Assembly: GCF_004421005.1 (NCBI RefSeq)
Contig: NZ_CP038026.1
Location: forward strand, 558,001 to 622,000
Direction: 5' to 3'
Origin: Pseudoduganella plicata
GTDB lineage: Bacteria; Pseudomonadota; Gammaproteobacteria; Burkholderiales; Burkholderiaceae_D
Length of the DNA stretch: 64,000 bases
This document shows positions 9,101 to 18,360 of this stretch, one piece after another (positions within the stretch are counted from its first letter, which is position 1; every line of letters begins with the position of its first letter). Made by a program: the position numbers and the translations under genes. Below the pieces are notes generated by a model, which worked only from the letters and a program-made list of their open reading frames with translations, ran no database searches and was not told the DNA's origin.

Positions 9101-9676
9101 ATGGATACCCTTTTCATCCCGTTTTCCCAGGGTGAGCAAAACGCACAGCTGATCAGCATGGCGGCCCGGTGGCAGGCGGCCTACCGCAATCAGGCGTGGG
9201 CCACGCAATGCGAGAACCGGGTGTACAGCCCTGGCTCTCCCGTGCTCGACGGCCTAAATTGCGCCGACACGCTGTATATCCTGGCGCATGGACAGGGCAC
9301 CGACCTGATCATCAATAATCCGGGACTGACAGGTTATGTGCTGGACGCGTCGGCCCTGGCCATGCGCCTGCTCGACGCGCACCTGCCGAGCAGGCACCGC
9401 AACATCGTCCTCAGCATCTGCAATACCAATGGTTCGCTGGACGCTTTCGCCACCGAATTTCGCGATGAGATGCTCCGCCTGCACTACCTTGCGGTCCAGG
9501 TACATTACTTCGGCGCCAGCGTATCGATACCCACGCTGCTCGACGCCGCCACGGGAGAGGTGGGACAGACGGTGCTGTTCCTGAGGCCCGGCGCACATTT
9601 CATCAGCACGCCCAGCGGACTGGCGCCCACCGGTGTGCCGCTGAAGGCGGAGCACTATAAATATCAGGTGCAGTAA
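9101..9676 (+). CDS. Small unknown protein with caspase-like (clan CD) His/Cys motifs
   Basis: I do not recognise a named family. The 191-residue protein has no signal peptide or clear membrane helix. Two motifs stand out: a hydrophobic strand ending in His-Gly ('LYILAHGQG', His63) and a second hydrophobic strand ending in Cys ('IVLSICNTNG', Cys107). This spacing and pattern is that of clan CD cysteine peptidases (caspase, gingipain, C80/CPD), where H-G and hydrophobic-x-C form the catalytic dyad. The start ATG 9101 follows a strong 'gacggagg' site. It lies between clpV and the convergent tssA. It could be a T6SS-linked protease, an effector or an inactive relative; the function is open. Confidence 0.7.
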   Translation: MDTLFIPFSQGEQNAQLISMAARWQAAYRNQAWATQCENRVYSPGSPVLDGLNCADTLYILAHGQGTDLIINNPGLTGYVLDASALAMRLLDAHLPSRHRNIVLSICNTNGSLDAFATEFRDEMLRLHYLAVQVHYFGASVSIPTLLDAATGEVGQTVLFLRPGAHFISTPSGLAPTGVPLKAEHYKYQVQ

Positions 9677-9819
9677 CGGTCCAGTCAGGAATCGGATCTG
9701 CGCCTGTCGGCCGTGCTTTCAACCACTGCGCGATATCTGCCGCACGCAGGCCGCCCGGGGCGAAGTGAAACCCGTGCCGGCCCAGGCACGAGAAATTCGC
9801 AGCAGCGCTGAGCAAAGCG

Positions 9820-9845
9820 ACAAGAGCCGCTGGTGCGGCTCTTGT
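9820..9845. terminator. Perfect 11-base inverted repeat between converging genes
   Basis: ACAAGAGCCGC and its exact complement flank a TGGT loop. It lies in the 220-base gap between the plus-strand gene ending at 9676 and minus-strand tssA ending at 9897. Neither side has a clear T-run, so a bidirectional terminator role is plausible but not proven. I see no gene in the rest of the gap. Confidence 0.45.
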
Positions 9846-9896
9846 GCAGATGTGAAGCGCTTGCCTGGCGGCGCGCAACCGCGGCCATGGCTGCGA

Positions 9897-10925
9897 TCAG
9901 GAAGCCGGCGGCACGCCCAGCAGCTCCTCGATATGCGCCAGCGAAGCCTGGTCCTTGACGACGGTACGCAGCCACGTATGCAGGTCCTGCTCGCCCACGG
10001 CGGCCGCTTTTTCGGCAAAATACGACACGGGGCTGTGCGGCTCCGTCTCGCGGAAGTACTGCGCCACGGCGCGCAGCTGGGCAATCGCCTGGGCGCGCGT
10101 GCGGATCGGGCCATTCTGGCCCTGGCCGCCGCTCGTCTGCTGCGCAGCGACGGCGCCGGCATTGTCATCCTGGGGCGCGGGGCTGTCCGCGACTTCCGCC
10201 TGCACGGTTGGTGCCGGCATCACGTGCAGCATCGTTTCGACGGCGTCGCGCGCCTGCGAGAAGCCCGGGCTGTCCTGGCCGAGGCGGGCATCCGCGGCTT
10301 TTTCCAGCTGGAGCAGCGCGTCCATGCAGTACTGCGCGTCCTGCGTGAACTGGGTGCGGAACGACGGCGAGCTGCGTGCCTTGGCCGCTTCCATATCGGC
10401 CAGCTTCGGCAGGCCGGACTGGTCGTTCTCGTCGCCGGCACGCTTGCGCGCCGCTTCGAAGTCGATCGTCGAATAGCCGGAATTGCGGCCTTCCGTCAGC
10501 GGCATTTCACGGATCAGGGTGCGCGTGCGCGCCAGGATCCACGACAGGTTGCCGATGCGCTGGTCGTTGTCGCCGCCTTCGGCTTCCGGATACAGGCCCA
10601 GGTCCCAGAACTGCTCGCACAGGCCGGCCAGCAGGCGGTAGCCCTCTGCCAGGCCGCGCAGTTGATGCTGCTTCGCGGCGGCCTCGGTCAGCCAGACGGC
10701 CAGGCGCAGGTCCTTGCTCTTCTCGGCCAGCAGCTTGACGCAGCGCGTGACAACGAAGTCCCAGTCGGCTTCCTTCAGGTCCGTCTCCCAGGCGCCTTGC
10801 GCCAGCGACGGATCGTCGAACTTGCGCGCGTGGGCGATGGCGTCCAGCTCGGCGGAGAACGCCATATCCTCGCCGCATGGCTTGCTGTCGCTGATGGGGA
10901 TTAATAGCTGTTCGGCTGTGAACAT
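9897..10925 (-). CDS. tssA: T6SS cap/baseplate-associated protein TssA
   Basis: The 342-residue product has the ImpA-type N-terminal domain that defines TssA: 'LLIPISDSKPCGEDMAFSAELDAI' and 'EADWDFVVTRCVKLLAEKSKDLRLAVWLTEA'. TssA primes and stabilises sheath-tube polymerisation. The C-terminal third ('RTRAQAIAQLRAVAQYFRETEPHSPVSYFAEKAA') is the short-TssA helical domain. It is the last gene of the minus-strand block PAAR - thiolase-like - tssM - tagF - OmpA/BON - tssA, with a 32-base gap to the gene before it. Confidence 0.92.
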   Translation of the reverse strand: MFTAEQLLIPISDSKPCGEDMAFSAELDAIAHARKFDDPSLAQGAWETDLKEADWDFVVTRCVKLLAEKSKDLRLAVWLTEAAAKQHQLRGLAEGYRLLAGLCEQFWDLGLYPEAEGGDNDQRIGNLSWILARTRTLIREMPLTEGRNSGYSTIDFEAARKRAGDENDQSGLPKLADMEAAKARSSPSFRTQFTQDAQYCMDALLQLEKAADARLGQDSPGFSQARDAVETMLHVMPAPTVQAEVADSPAPQDDNAGAVAAQQTSGGQGQNGPIRTRAQAIAQLRAVAQYFRETEPHSPVSYFAEKAAAVGEQDLHTWLRTVVKDQASLAHIEELLGVPPAS

Positions 10926-10957
10926 GGGTCCTCTGCAAAGTAAACGATGGATGCGAT

Positions 10958-11761
10958 TTATTGGGAGACGCGGAACTCGATGCGGCGGTTGCGCGCACGG
11001 CCGTCGGCGGTGTCGTTGCTGGCGATCGGACGGTCCGGGCCCTGGCCCGTGGCCGTCAGCAGGTCGCCGTCCAGGCCATGGCTGGCAAAATAAGCCTTGA
11101 CCGTGTCGGCGCGCGCCTGGCTCAGCGCCAGGTTCGACGTGCGCAGACCGGCGCTGTCCGTGTGGCCGATGATCTCGACCTTGCGGCCCTTCATCTTCAG
11201 CAGCGCAGCCAGCATCTCGTCGACGATGGCCTTGCCGGCCGGCGTCAGCGTCGCCTTGCCGCTTTCGAATTCCACCGTGCGGTTGGCCAGGGTGTTGTCC
11301 AGCAGCGCCTGGTCGGCGGCCGAGACGCGCAGCCCGTTGTTGACGGTGTAGGTGGGATTCAGGCTGGTGGCGACATTGCTGGCGATGCGCTGGCGCAGCG
11401 CCTCGTTGGCGACCTCGCCGCGCAGGCTGACGGTATTGCCGTCGATTTTCAGCTGGCCCTTGGTGATCTGCTTCAGGTCCGGGGTAATCAGCTTCTGCAC
11501 GTAGCCGTTCCAGTTGGCCGGCATCGCGACGGGGCCGACGGCGATCTGGTCGACGACCCTGTCGGCGCCGTACAGTTCGCGCAGCTTGCCCAGCACGGCG
11601 GCCTTGCTGGCCTCGTCGGGCACGGTGCCGCTGACGGTGACCTGGCCCGGCTCGGGCGTGGCCAGGGCAGGGGCCACGTTCTGCGCAACGGCGGCGGCGC
11701 CAAAGCCGCCCAGTCCGAATGCCGCGGCGGCGGCAATGGTAGGGATGAATCGCATGGTCAT
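10958..11761 (-). CDS. T6SS-associated OmpA/BON-domain peptidoglycan-binding protein
   Basis: The 267-residue protein starts with a signal peptide (MRFIPTIAAAAAFGLGGFGA then AVAQN) without a lipobox Cys. Two BON-like segments follow ('QVTVSGTVPDEASKAAVLGKL' and 'LKIDGNTVSLRGEV'), then a C-terminal OmpA domain with the peptidoglycan-binding 'GHTDSAG', 'LSQARADTVKAYF' and 'RARNRRIEF' motifs. It probably anchors the T6SS to the cell wall in the periplasm, the role given to TagL/TagN-type proteins. The start at 11761 overlaps the tagF stop as ATGA; a second in-frame ATG is at 11755. A much longer upstream frame is only an antiframe of tagF. Confidence 0.88.
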   Translation of the reverse strand: MTMRFIPTIAAAAAFGLGGFGAAAVAQNVAPALATPEPGQVTVSGTVPDEASKAAVLGKLRELYGADRVVDQIAVGPVAMPANWNGYVQKLITPDLKQITKGQLKIDGNTVSLRGEVANEALRQRIASNVATSLNPTYTVNNGLRVSAADQALLDNTLANRTVEFESGKATLTPAGKAIVDEMLAALLKMKGRKVEIIGHTDSAGLRTSNLALSQARADTVKAYFASHGLDGDLLTATGQGPDRPIASNDTADGRARNRRIEFRVSQ

Positions 11762-12744
11762 GTTCCGATAAACGCCGTGCCGACGGAATCGAGCGCGGAC
11801 TTGAGTGACAGGTTGCCTTGCGCCAGATACGTGGACAGCTTCTTGACGGCGTAATCGCTGTCGGTCTGCTCTTCCACCCAATCCAGCTGGTCGAAATCGA
11901 TGTGGTGCTCGAGCGCCACCTGCGGGTCCATGATGGCGCGCAGCGTCTGCGCCGAAGCGCCGGAGAAGCCCAGCACCATGGCCGGTTTGTCGCCGATCTT
12001 CGTGACGAACAGCGCCAGTTCGAAGTCGGCCCGCGCCAGGAACGGCGTGATCAGGTGCATCCAGAACGCGGCCACCAGGTTGCGGTACATCGGGTCCACC
12101 GGCAGCGGCAGCAGCAGGCTTTTCTCCAGGCGGCTGGAACTGCTGGCCATGACGGGCTGCAGCAGCATCCCCAGCGCGAGCAGGATCTGGCGCGCAGTGG
12201 CCTGGTAGCCCGCCTGCGTCAGCATGGCATCGAGGGCCGATACCGTCTGCAGCTCCAGGAAATCCTCGAACGCGGCATCGTACGCGGCGGCGCGCAGATC
12301 CAGTTCGATCTGCTGGGCCGTGGCGTTCTGCAGCGACTGCGCGGCATCGACCGACGCGCGCACGCCAGACGTCAGGATTTCCAGGCGATTCCACAGTCGC
12401 GTCAGGACCATCGGCGCGTTCGGCACGAACGACGCCGGGTCGCCCACCTCCATCGCGCTCATCATCATGAACGGATAGCGGCGGTGCGACTGGTCCGTGC
12501 TGGCGACGATATGCCCGCCGATCGCATGGCGACGGCGCGTGCCGACGAACGCGAAGTGCAGCGGCGCGACGGCGTCGTAATTGAGGCGCCAGCGCGCGTC
12601 GGTGCTCATCAGGTCCATTGCCTGCGACAGCCAGTCGTCCAGCACCTTGATCAGCGCCGGGCTGTCGCTGGCCTTGACGAAGTCGCCACGGCTGGGGATC
12701 TTGCCGAAGTAGCCGACGGTGATCGGGGTTGCGCCGCGGGTCAT
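11758..12744 (-). CDS. tagF: T6SS-associated protein TagF (ImpM)
   Basis: The first ~140 of 328 residues match TagF/ImpM: 'VGYFGKIPSRGDFVKASDSPALIKVLDDWLSQAM' followed by 'APLHFAF' and 'GGHIVASTDQSHRRYPFMM'. TagF is a post-translational repressor of T6SS assembly, reported to act through the Fha/PppA pathway in Pseudomonas. The gene is coupled on both sides by ATGA overlaps, with tssM upstream and the OmpA/BON gene downstream, so stoichiometric co-expression is likely. The long C-terminal part is a typical extension with no motif I can name. Confidence 0.92.
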   Translation of the reverse strand: MTRGATPITVGYFGKIPSRGDFVKASDSPALIKVLDDWLSQAMDLMSTDARWRLNYDAVAPLHFAFVGTRRRHAIGGHIVASTDQSHRRYPFMMMSAMEVGDPASFVPNAPMVLTRLWNRLEILTSGVRASVDAAQSLQNATAQQIELDLRAAAYDAAFEDFLELQTVSALDAMLTQAGYQATARQILLALGMLLQPVMASSSSRLEKSLLLPLPVDPMYRNLVAAFWMHLITPFLARADFELALFVTKIGDKPAMVLGFSGASAQTLRAIMDPQVALEHHIDFDQLDWVEEQTDSDYAVKKLSTYLAQGNLSLKSALDSVGTAFIGT

Positions 12745-15700
12745 TGCAGCGCTCCCACGGCGGCGGCGGCCGTACGGGCCGGTGCCCCTGGCGCGGCCGG
12801 TGCCGGTGCTGCCGGCGTGCCTGGCGCCGGGGCAGGAGCCGGTGCAGGCGTTGGAGCCGGGACCGGTGTCGTGGCCGGCGCCGGCGGCGTGGCGTCGATG
12901 ATGGTCTCGGGCAGGCGCAGGCGCTTGAAGTTGGTGCCCGACTGCGGCACGGCGGCGGCCGGCGGCGGGGTTACCGTGCCGACGATCTTCAGGTTGGCCG
13001 TGACGGTCACGCCGCCGTTGTTCCAGGCCAGCTCGAACACGCCATTGTCCTTGCGGGTGCGGCGGGCCGCGTCGATCATCTTCTTCAGGCCGTCACGGCC
13101 CGATTCGTTCAGCAGCGAGACGACGGCGCCGGACGGCGTGATCGCCGAGATGCGCGCGCCCGGCGTGCCGGTCGGATTGGGCCAGCGCATCTTGACCCAG
13201 GGCTGCGGCTGGCCGCGCCAGCGCAGCGCCTGGCCGTCGATCTCCAGCGTGAATTCGGTGGCGCCCGTGGCGCCCAGCGCCTGCACGTCGAACATCGTCT
13301 GCGTCTCGCTCGGGCCGGCCGCTGCCGCGCTGGCGACGCCATTGGCCGACAGCGGAGCGACCCAGCCAGGGAAGTTGGCGATGACGGACGGCTCGAGGTG
13401 GATGCCGATTTCCGCCCACGTCTTCGGTTTCAGCACGTCGCCATAGCGGTTGACCAGCGGGCCGATCGTCGTGTTGAAGAACTTGGCGATGGCGCCGTCC
13501 GGGCCGAACATCTCGGCGATTTCCGCATTCGTCGCTTCCAGTTTCGACTCGGTCGAGAACGGATACTTCAGTGCCAGGTTCTTGTTGAACGGCTGCACGA
13601 TCTGCAGCTGCCAGACCTTGTCGATCTCCGCTTCCGTCGGCTTGACGATGACGGCGAACGTCTGCATCAGCGGACGCACCAGCACCGGGCGGATGGCCGC
13701 CTTCTGCGCATCGGTCATCCCGACCAGCATCTGCTCGTCCACGTACTTCAGCGCTTCGGCCAGTTCCGAACCGGTGCCGTCCAGCGTCTGCTGCATCAGC
13801 TGCTTGGCGCCCGGGCCCGGGTCGCCCTGGTTCTTGATGGTATTCAGGCGCGTGCGCAGCTTCGACATCTGCTCGATATAGCCCTTCATCAGCGATGCGT
13901 TGTCGCGCGTGACGACCAGGCGTGCCACACCGGCGAATTCGCGGCCGACAGGCCCCAGCGGCAGGGCCGCGTTCTGCACGGGATTGGTGGTCGGCAGGTT
14001 GACGTTGATCTGCGACGGCTTCTGGCGCAGGATCGTCTCGCGGAACCAGCCCGTGATGCCGCGCTGGGCGCGCTGGATGCCCGCGTCCAGCAGCGACGGA
14101 TTATCCCACGACGTCTGCTCGTACACGGTGGTAATGAGCTTGTTCAGCGGCGACGTCTGCGGATCGCCCAGGCGGTTCATCGCCGCCGTGGCCGTCGGGA
14201 AGCCGTCCAGGTCGCGGATCGTCACGCCCTGCAGGAACCGGCTCCATTCCTTCGCATAGTCGTTCTTGTACAGTTCCACCAGCGACTTCTGGATCTGTTC
14301 CGGGCTGCCTTCCAGCGTCAGGTCGTCCTTCGACGATGTCTTGAGCACCCAGTCGGCGCTTTGTAGTTCCTTGTTGGCCGCTTCCTTGAAGGCCTCCTGC
14401 ACGAAGCCTTCCCATGCGGCGCGGGTGAACGTGCCGGGGATGGCGTAGCTGCCCAGGACGAGGTCCTTGTCCTGCTCGCCCACGATGCGGGCCACCGTCA
14501 TCGACGGGAAGCGCGTGGCGGCGCGGGCCTTGACGTCGGCATACACACGCTCGCGCGCCGGCATGCCGCGCACGACGCGGCGCAGGTTGTCGCGGGTCTG
14601 GTCGATCAGCGCCAGCTTGCCTTGCATCTGCGGCCAGGCCGGATCGCTGACCTGAGCCAGGTAGAACGTGATCATGCGTTCGGCGCTGCGGATCATCTGC
14701 TCGCGCGGCATCGCGCCCCGGTTTGAATCGAGCCAGACGCGCCAGAAGCGGGTCAGCTGGTCATTCAGGTGGGCCGGCTCCGCCTTCGATTTATCCGTCA
14801 GCATCAGGTACGTCTTGAGCGCGTTGTACGCGTCTTCCGCGCTGGCCGGCGATGCGTCCTTGAACTGCGTGGCGCCGTTGTTGACGGCGGCGCTGTCGGC
14901 CGTGCCGGATGGGGCGGCCGAAGCGGTGACGGGTTTCGCCATCGGCTGCAGCTGGCCGGCGCTGTTGTTCACTTCGGCCAGGAACGACTCGAGCGACTGG
15001 CCGACCGGCTTGAGCATGACTTCGCGCACGCCGTTGAAGTATTCCTCGCGCAGCTTGCGGTTCAACACGTCGCCCTGGTACAGGCCGAAACTGAGCGACA
15101 GCGGGCGGCTTTCCTCATAGCGGTCCAGCTGCTCGATGCGGTCCTGCAGGATTTCCAGTGCCTGGATGCGCGACTGCAGGTCGAGGCTCTTCTGCTGCAC
15201 CTTGATGGCCTGGTCCAGGTCCGCCTGCACGTTGGCCACCAGCTGGCGGTTGTTCATGAACGACCAGCTCCAGCCACCGAGCGCCAGGCCGACGAAGGCC
15301 ATCGCCGCGAAGAACATGGCGTAGCGCGTGCGGGTCTTGGCCGGGCTGGCGTATTGCGCCACCAGGTCCTTGTCGGCGAAGATCACCTTGCGGAACAGGT
15401 TGAGGAGGAAGTAGCCCTGCTGCTCGTGCAGCTCCTCATGGTGCTGCGGCTGCAGCTTCAGGTCGAAGCGCTGCGCCACGCGATGCGACGAGGCGGACAC
15501 GGTCTCGCCTTCCTGCAGCGCGCTGGTGAAGTAGAAGCCACGGAACACGGGCTTGAACTGGTACGGATTTTCCTCGAACAGCGTGGCGATGAACGAGCGC
15601 AGCGCCGGTTTCACCGATGAGAATTCGAGCGGGAAGGTGAACACGCCGGGCGGCATGCGTTCGCGCCACTGCAGCGACATATTGGCCAGGCTCAGGTCCT

Positions 15701-16631
15701 TCAGGCCGTCGTACAGCTCGTCGAAGCGGGCGTCGAACTGGTCGAGCAGCTGTTCGCTTGTCGCATTCTGGCTGTAGGGCAGGGTGGCGCCCCAGACGCG
15801 GTCGCGCTCCGCGCGCTCGCTATCCTGGAAGAATTCGTTGAACCCGGTGATCAGGTCGGCCTTGGTAAACACGACGTACACGGGCGCGTGCACTTCCAGC
15901 CGCTCGGTCAGCTCCTGTACGCGCTGGCGCAGGTTCTTGGCCAGTTCGATGGCGAATTCCGGGCGGTTGCGCGTCAGCTCGGCGATGCTGACGGCGATGA
16001 CGACGCCGTTGATCGGCGCCTTCTTGCGGTATTTCTTCAGCAGGTCGAGGAAGCCGAACCACTCGGCCCGGTCTTCGTCCACGACCGAGTAGCGGCCGGC
16101 CGTGTCGAGCAGGATGCCTTCGGTGGTGAAGAACCAGTCGCAGTTGCGGGTACCGCCCACGCCATGCACGACCTTCGTGTCGGCAAACGGGAACTGCAGG
16201 CCGGAGCTGGCAATCGCCGTGCTCTTGCCGGCCGCGGGGTTACCGATGACCATGTACCACGGCAGCTCGTACAGCGCCGCGTCGCCGGACAACTGGCCCA
16301 GCTTCGAGCTCTTGATGGTGCCAATGGCTTCCAGCAGCCGCTTGCGGATGACTTCCGTCTCCTGGCGGTGCACGGCATCCTGTCTGGCGGGCACCTTGGC
16401 CTGCTGTTCGAGCATGTCGCCCAGCTGGCCGGCGGCCTTGCGGCGCCGGTGGCGGCGCCACAGCCAGACGATGGCGCCGAACGCCAGCGCGACGGCCAGC
16501 ACGGTCCATGGCACGTTCGCCGGCCACTGCAGCAAGGCCGCGGCGATGAACAGTGTGATGGCGAACGCCAGCCAGCCGATCACGATCAGGCTGCGCCGCG
16601 ACGTCAGGAATTCCCAGGTTTTTTGCATCAT
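12741..16631 (-). CDS. tssM: T6SS membrane-complex protein TssM (IcmF)
   Basis: At 1296 residues this is a full-length IcmF family protein. Two hydrophobic helices lie near residues 14-34 and 40-57, and a third near the 'MFFAAMAFVGLALGGWSW' stretch; the cytoplasmic NTPase domain between them has an intact Walker A (G-N-P-A-A-G-K-S at 130-137). The large C-terminal half is periplasmic and binds TssJ. TssM, TssL and TssJ form the envelope-spanning core; only TssM is in this window. The extreme C-terminus has an unusual Pro/Ala-rich tail of about 50 residues. Confidence 0.95.
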   Translation of the reverse strand: MMQKTWEFLTSRRSLIVIGWLAFAITLFIAAALLQWPANVPWTVLAVALAFGAIVWLWRRHRRRKAAGQLGDMLEQQAKVPARQDAVHRQETEVIRKRLLEAIGTIKSSKLGQLSGDAALYELPWYMVIGNPAAGKSTAIASSGLQFPFADTKVVHGVGGTRNCDWFFTTEGILLDTAGRYSVVDEDRAEWFGFLDLLKKYRKKAPINGVVIAVSIAELTRNRPEFAIELAKNLRQRVQELTERLEVHAPVYVVFTKADLITGFNEFFQDSERAERDRVWGATLPYSQNATSEQLLDQFDARFDELYDGLKDLSLANMSLQWRERMPPGVFTFPLEFSSVKPALRSFIATLFEENPYQFKPVFRGFYFTSALQEGETVSASSHRVAQRFDLKLQPQHHEELHEQQGYFLLNLFRKVIFADKDLVAQYASPAKTRTRYAMFFAAMAFVGLALGGWSWSFMNNRQLVANVQADLDQAIKVQQKSLDLQSRIQALEILQDRIEQLDRYEESRPLSLSFGLYQGDVLNRKLREEYFNGVREVMLKPVGQSLESFLAEVNNSAGQLQPMAKPVTASAAPSGTADSAAVNNGATQFKDASPASAEDAYNALKTYLMLTDKSKAEPAHLNDQLTRFWRVWLDSNRGAMPREQMIRSAERMITFYLAQVSDPAWPQMQGKLALIDQTRDNLRRVVRGMPARERVYADVKARAATRFPSMTVARIVGEQDKDLVLGSYAIPGTFTRAAWEGFVQEAFKEAANKELQSADWVLKTSSKDDLTLEGSPEQIQKSLVELYKNDYAKEWSRFLQGVTIRDLDGFPTATAAMNRLGDPQTSPLNKLITTVYEQTSWDNPSLLDAGIQRAQRGITGWFRETILRQKPSQINVNLPTTNPVQNAALPLGPVGREFAGVARLVVTRDNASLMKGYIEQMSKLRTRLNTIKNQGDPGPGAKQLMQQTLDGTGSELAEALKYVDEQMLVGMTDAQKAAIRPVLVRPLMQTFAVIVKPTEAEIDKVWQLQIVQPFNKNLALKYPFSTESKLEATNAEIAEMFGPDGAIAKFFNTTIGPLVNRYGDVLKPKTWAEIGIHLEPSVIANFPGWVAPLSANGVASAAAAGPSETQTMFDVQALGATGATEFTLEIDGQALRWRGQPQPWVKMRWPNPTGTPGARISAITPSGAVVSLLNESGRDGLKKMIDAARRTRKDNGVFELAWNNGGVTVTANLKIVGTVTPPPAAAVPQSGTNFKRLRLPETIIDATPPAPATTPVPAPTPAPAPAPAPGTPAAPAPAAPGAPARTAAAAVGALQ

Positions 16632-16671
16632 ATGAGACTCGGTTTCAGGGGTGTGCCAGGCACGGAGGATA

Positions 16672-18084
16672 TCAAGCTTGGGCGGCCGGCGCGAGCAGTG
16701 CGACGTCGCGGCGGTACGGATCGAGGTTGCCGATGCAGAGCACGGGGGCGGATTTTTCCAGTGCCGCGTGGCGTGCCAAGGCCAGTGCGGTCAGATACGT
16801 GACGGCGCCACAGCTGCCGCAGGCGGCGCCCACGCTGGCCAGGTCGGCGGCCGGGTCGAGCTCCTTGAACTGATCGGCAACGAGGTCCATCACTTCCATC
16901 ACGCGGCTTGTGCGGTGGTCGGTGTCGGCGGTCAGCGCGGCGACGTCCGCGGCGGCGACTTGCGTATGCTGCAGCAGCGCTTCGGTCGTGCGGCGCAGAA
17001 CGCTGCCGTCCACGCGTTTCGCCACGTCGGCGGAGCCGGGCAGTTCGGCGCTGGCGGCGCCACGCAGCAGCACGGCCTCTTCGCCCGGTGCCAGCAGCGC
17101 GGCCTGCGCGGCATCCGCAATCAGCAAGCCGGCCGCACCTTCGCCCGGAATCTCGCCTTGCGCGGTGCGCGCGGTGAACAGCCGGCCGGCGCCGCTCATG
17201 GCGTCGATGGCGCCTTCGCTCAGGTGCGAATCGCACGCGATCACCATGGCCAGGACAGGCGCCGACGGATCCGTGGCGGCGTGCGCCAGCAAAGTGTTCA
17301 GCAGGCCGTTGACGTGTGCCGAGGCCTGCGTGGCCGTCGGTGCCAGGCGATCCTGCGGCCAGCCGGCCTGCACGAGCAGGTGGCGCAGCCATTCGTCCGC
17401 CAGTGCGCGCGTTTCGGTGGGCCAGCCGGCGGACCACACTGGCAGCAGGTGCAGCAGGGGCAGCGTGGTGGGCGAGCGCATGTCGGTGCGGGCAGTGTGT
17501 TCGGCGATGTGCGGGTGCGTGCCGAGCCAGCCCGCCAGTTCGGCCAGCACGGCGCTGCCGGCATTGAGCGCGCGCCATTGCTCGTCGCTGAACGAGGCTG
17601 CGTCTAGGCCGCGCGTGGCCAGCCATGGTTCCAGTTCCTCGCGCAGCGCGGCGGGATCGTTGTCCGCTACACGCGCCGTCATGACAGGGAAACCGTGGTC
17701 GTCGTACAGCTGGTCGTCCAGCGCCGGGCGGGCCGAGCCTTCGGCCAGCGCGGCATACAGTTCGTCCGTGGACTGGCCATGCGGGGCGCGCACGGCGGCA
17801 GCGACGATCGTCAGCGATGGCGCGGCCAGCGCGGGGGCGGCTTCCGTTTGCGCCGCGGCCACCGGGGCGGCGGCGCTGGCCGCGGCCGCGGCGCTCATCC
17901 GAGTGTGAATCTTCTTGCCGATCCAGACCAGCAGCAGCAGCGCGAGCGGCAGCATCAGCATGAACACGATCAGATCGCCGGTGGCGGGCATGCGGTTGCT
18001 CGCGCGCCAGTACCAGATGGCGCCGATCCAGCACGCGCCAAACGCGCCCGCAACGATCCCCAGGGGTTTGAGCCAGGCCAGCAT
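16672..18084 (-). CDS. Membrane-anchored thiolase-fold-like T6SS-linked protein
   Basis: The 470-residue product has two N-terminal hydrophobic helices (about residues 7-27 and 38-59), an Ala-rich linker, then a soluble domain. That domain resembles beta-ketoacyl synthase/thiolase-fold proteins: 'APVLAMVIACDSHLS' in the middle and a C-terminal 'LASVGAACGSCGAVTYLTALALA' followed by 'APVLCIGNLDPYRRDVALL', like the glycine-rich C-terminal region of ketosynthases. I cannot identify a full Cys-His-His catalytic set. It lies between the PAAR gene (1 base away) and tssM, so it is likely a structural or regulatory T6SS part rather than a fatty-acid enzyme. Fold assignment is inference. Confidence 0.65.
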   Translation of the reverse strand: MLAWLKPLGIVAGAFGACWIGAIWYWRASNRMPATGDLIVFMLMLPLALLLLVWIGKKIHTRMSAAAAASAAAPVAAAQTEAAPALAAPSLTIVAAAVRAPHGQSTDELYAALAEGSARPALDDQLYDDHGFPVMTARVADNDPAALREELEPWLATRGLDAASFSDEQWRALNAGSAVLAELAGWLGTHPHIAEHTARTDMRSPTTLPLLHLLPVWSAGWPTETRALADEWLRHLLVQAGWPQDRLAPTATQASAHVNGLLNTLLAHAATDPSAPVLAMVIACDSHLSEGAIDAMSGAGRLFTARTAQGEIPGEGAAGLLIADAAQAALLAPGEEAVLLRGAASAELPGSADVAKRVDGSVLRRTTEALLQHTQVAAADVAALTADTDHRTSRVMEVMDLVADQFKELDPAADLASVGAACGSCGAVTYLTALALARHAALEKSAPVLCIGNLDPYRRDVALLAPAAQA

Positions 18085-18085
18085 G

Positions 18086-18349
18086 TCAGACGTTGTCGAC
18101 GGTTGCCTGCTGGCCGGCGACCAGCGTCGCCCCGCAGGAAGTTTTATCGCCGTGGCGGGCGGCCGGCTTGCCGTCGACGATCAGCGTCTGGTCGCCGCTG
18201 ACGATCGTGCCGTTGCCGTGGCGCGGGCAGGTGACCTTGTCGCCCACGCGCGCGATACCCTTGCCGCCGGTGTCGGACAATGTGGATGCTTCCACGACCG
18301 TGCCGCCATGCGATGTCTTGTCGCCCAGTGTGATCAAAGGTCCTGCCAT
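18086..18349 (-). CDS. PAAR-domain spike tip protein
   Basis: The 87-residue protein is a stand-alone PAAR repeat protein ('GPLITLGDKTSHGGTVVEAS', 'VARVGDKVTCPRHG'-like, 'DGKPAARHGDKTSCGATL'), with the conserved His and Cys residues that bind zinc. PAAR sharpens the VgrG trimer tip and can recruit effectors. ATG 18349 is chosen because the protein opens exactly at the first PAAR strand; the frame is open further upstream but carries no PAAR sequence. It is one base from the next gene in the minus-strand block. Confidence 0.93.
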   Translation of the reverse strand: MAGPLITLGDKTSHGGTVVEASTLSDTGGKGIARVGDKVTCPRHGNGTIVSGDQTLIVDGKPAARHGDKTSCGATLVAGQQATVDNV

Positions 18350-18360
18350 AAAATCGACTC

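Noticed and set aside
10958..12394. A 478-codon frame joining the OmpA/BON gene to upstream sequence
   Set aside because: The upstream 200 codons are tagF read in another frame; the real start is at 11761 with a signal peptide and an ATGA overlap.
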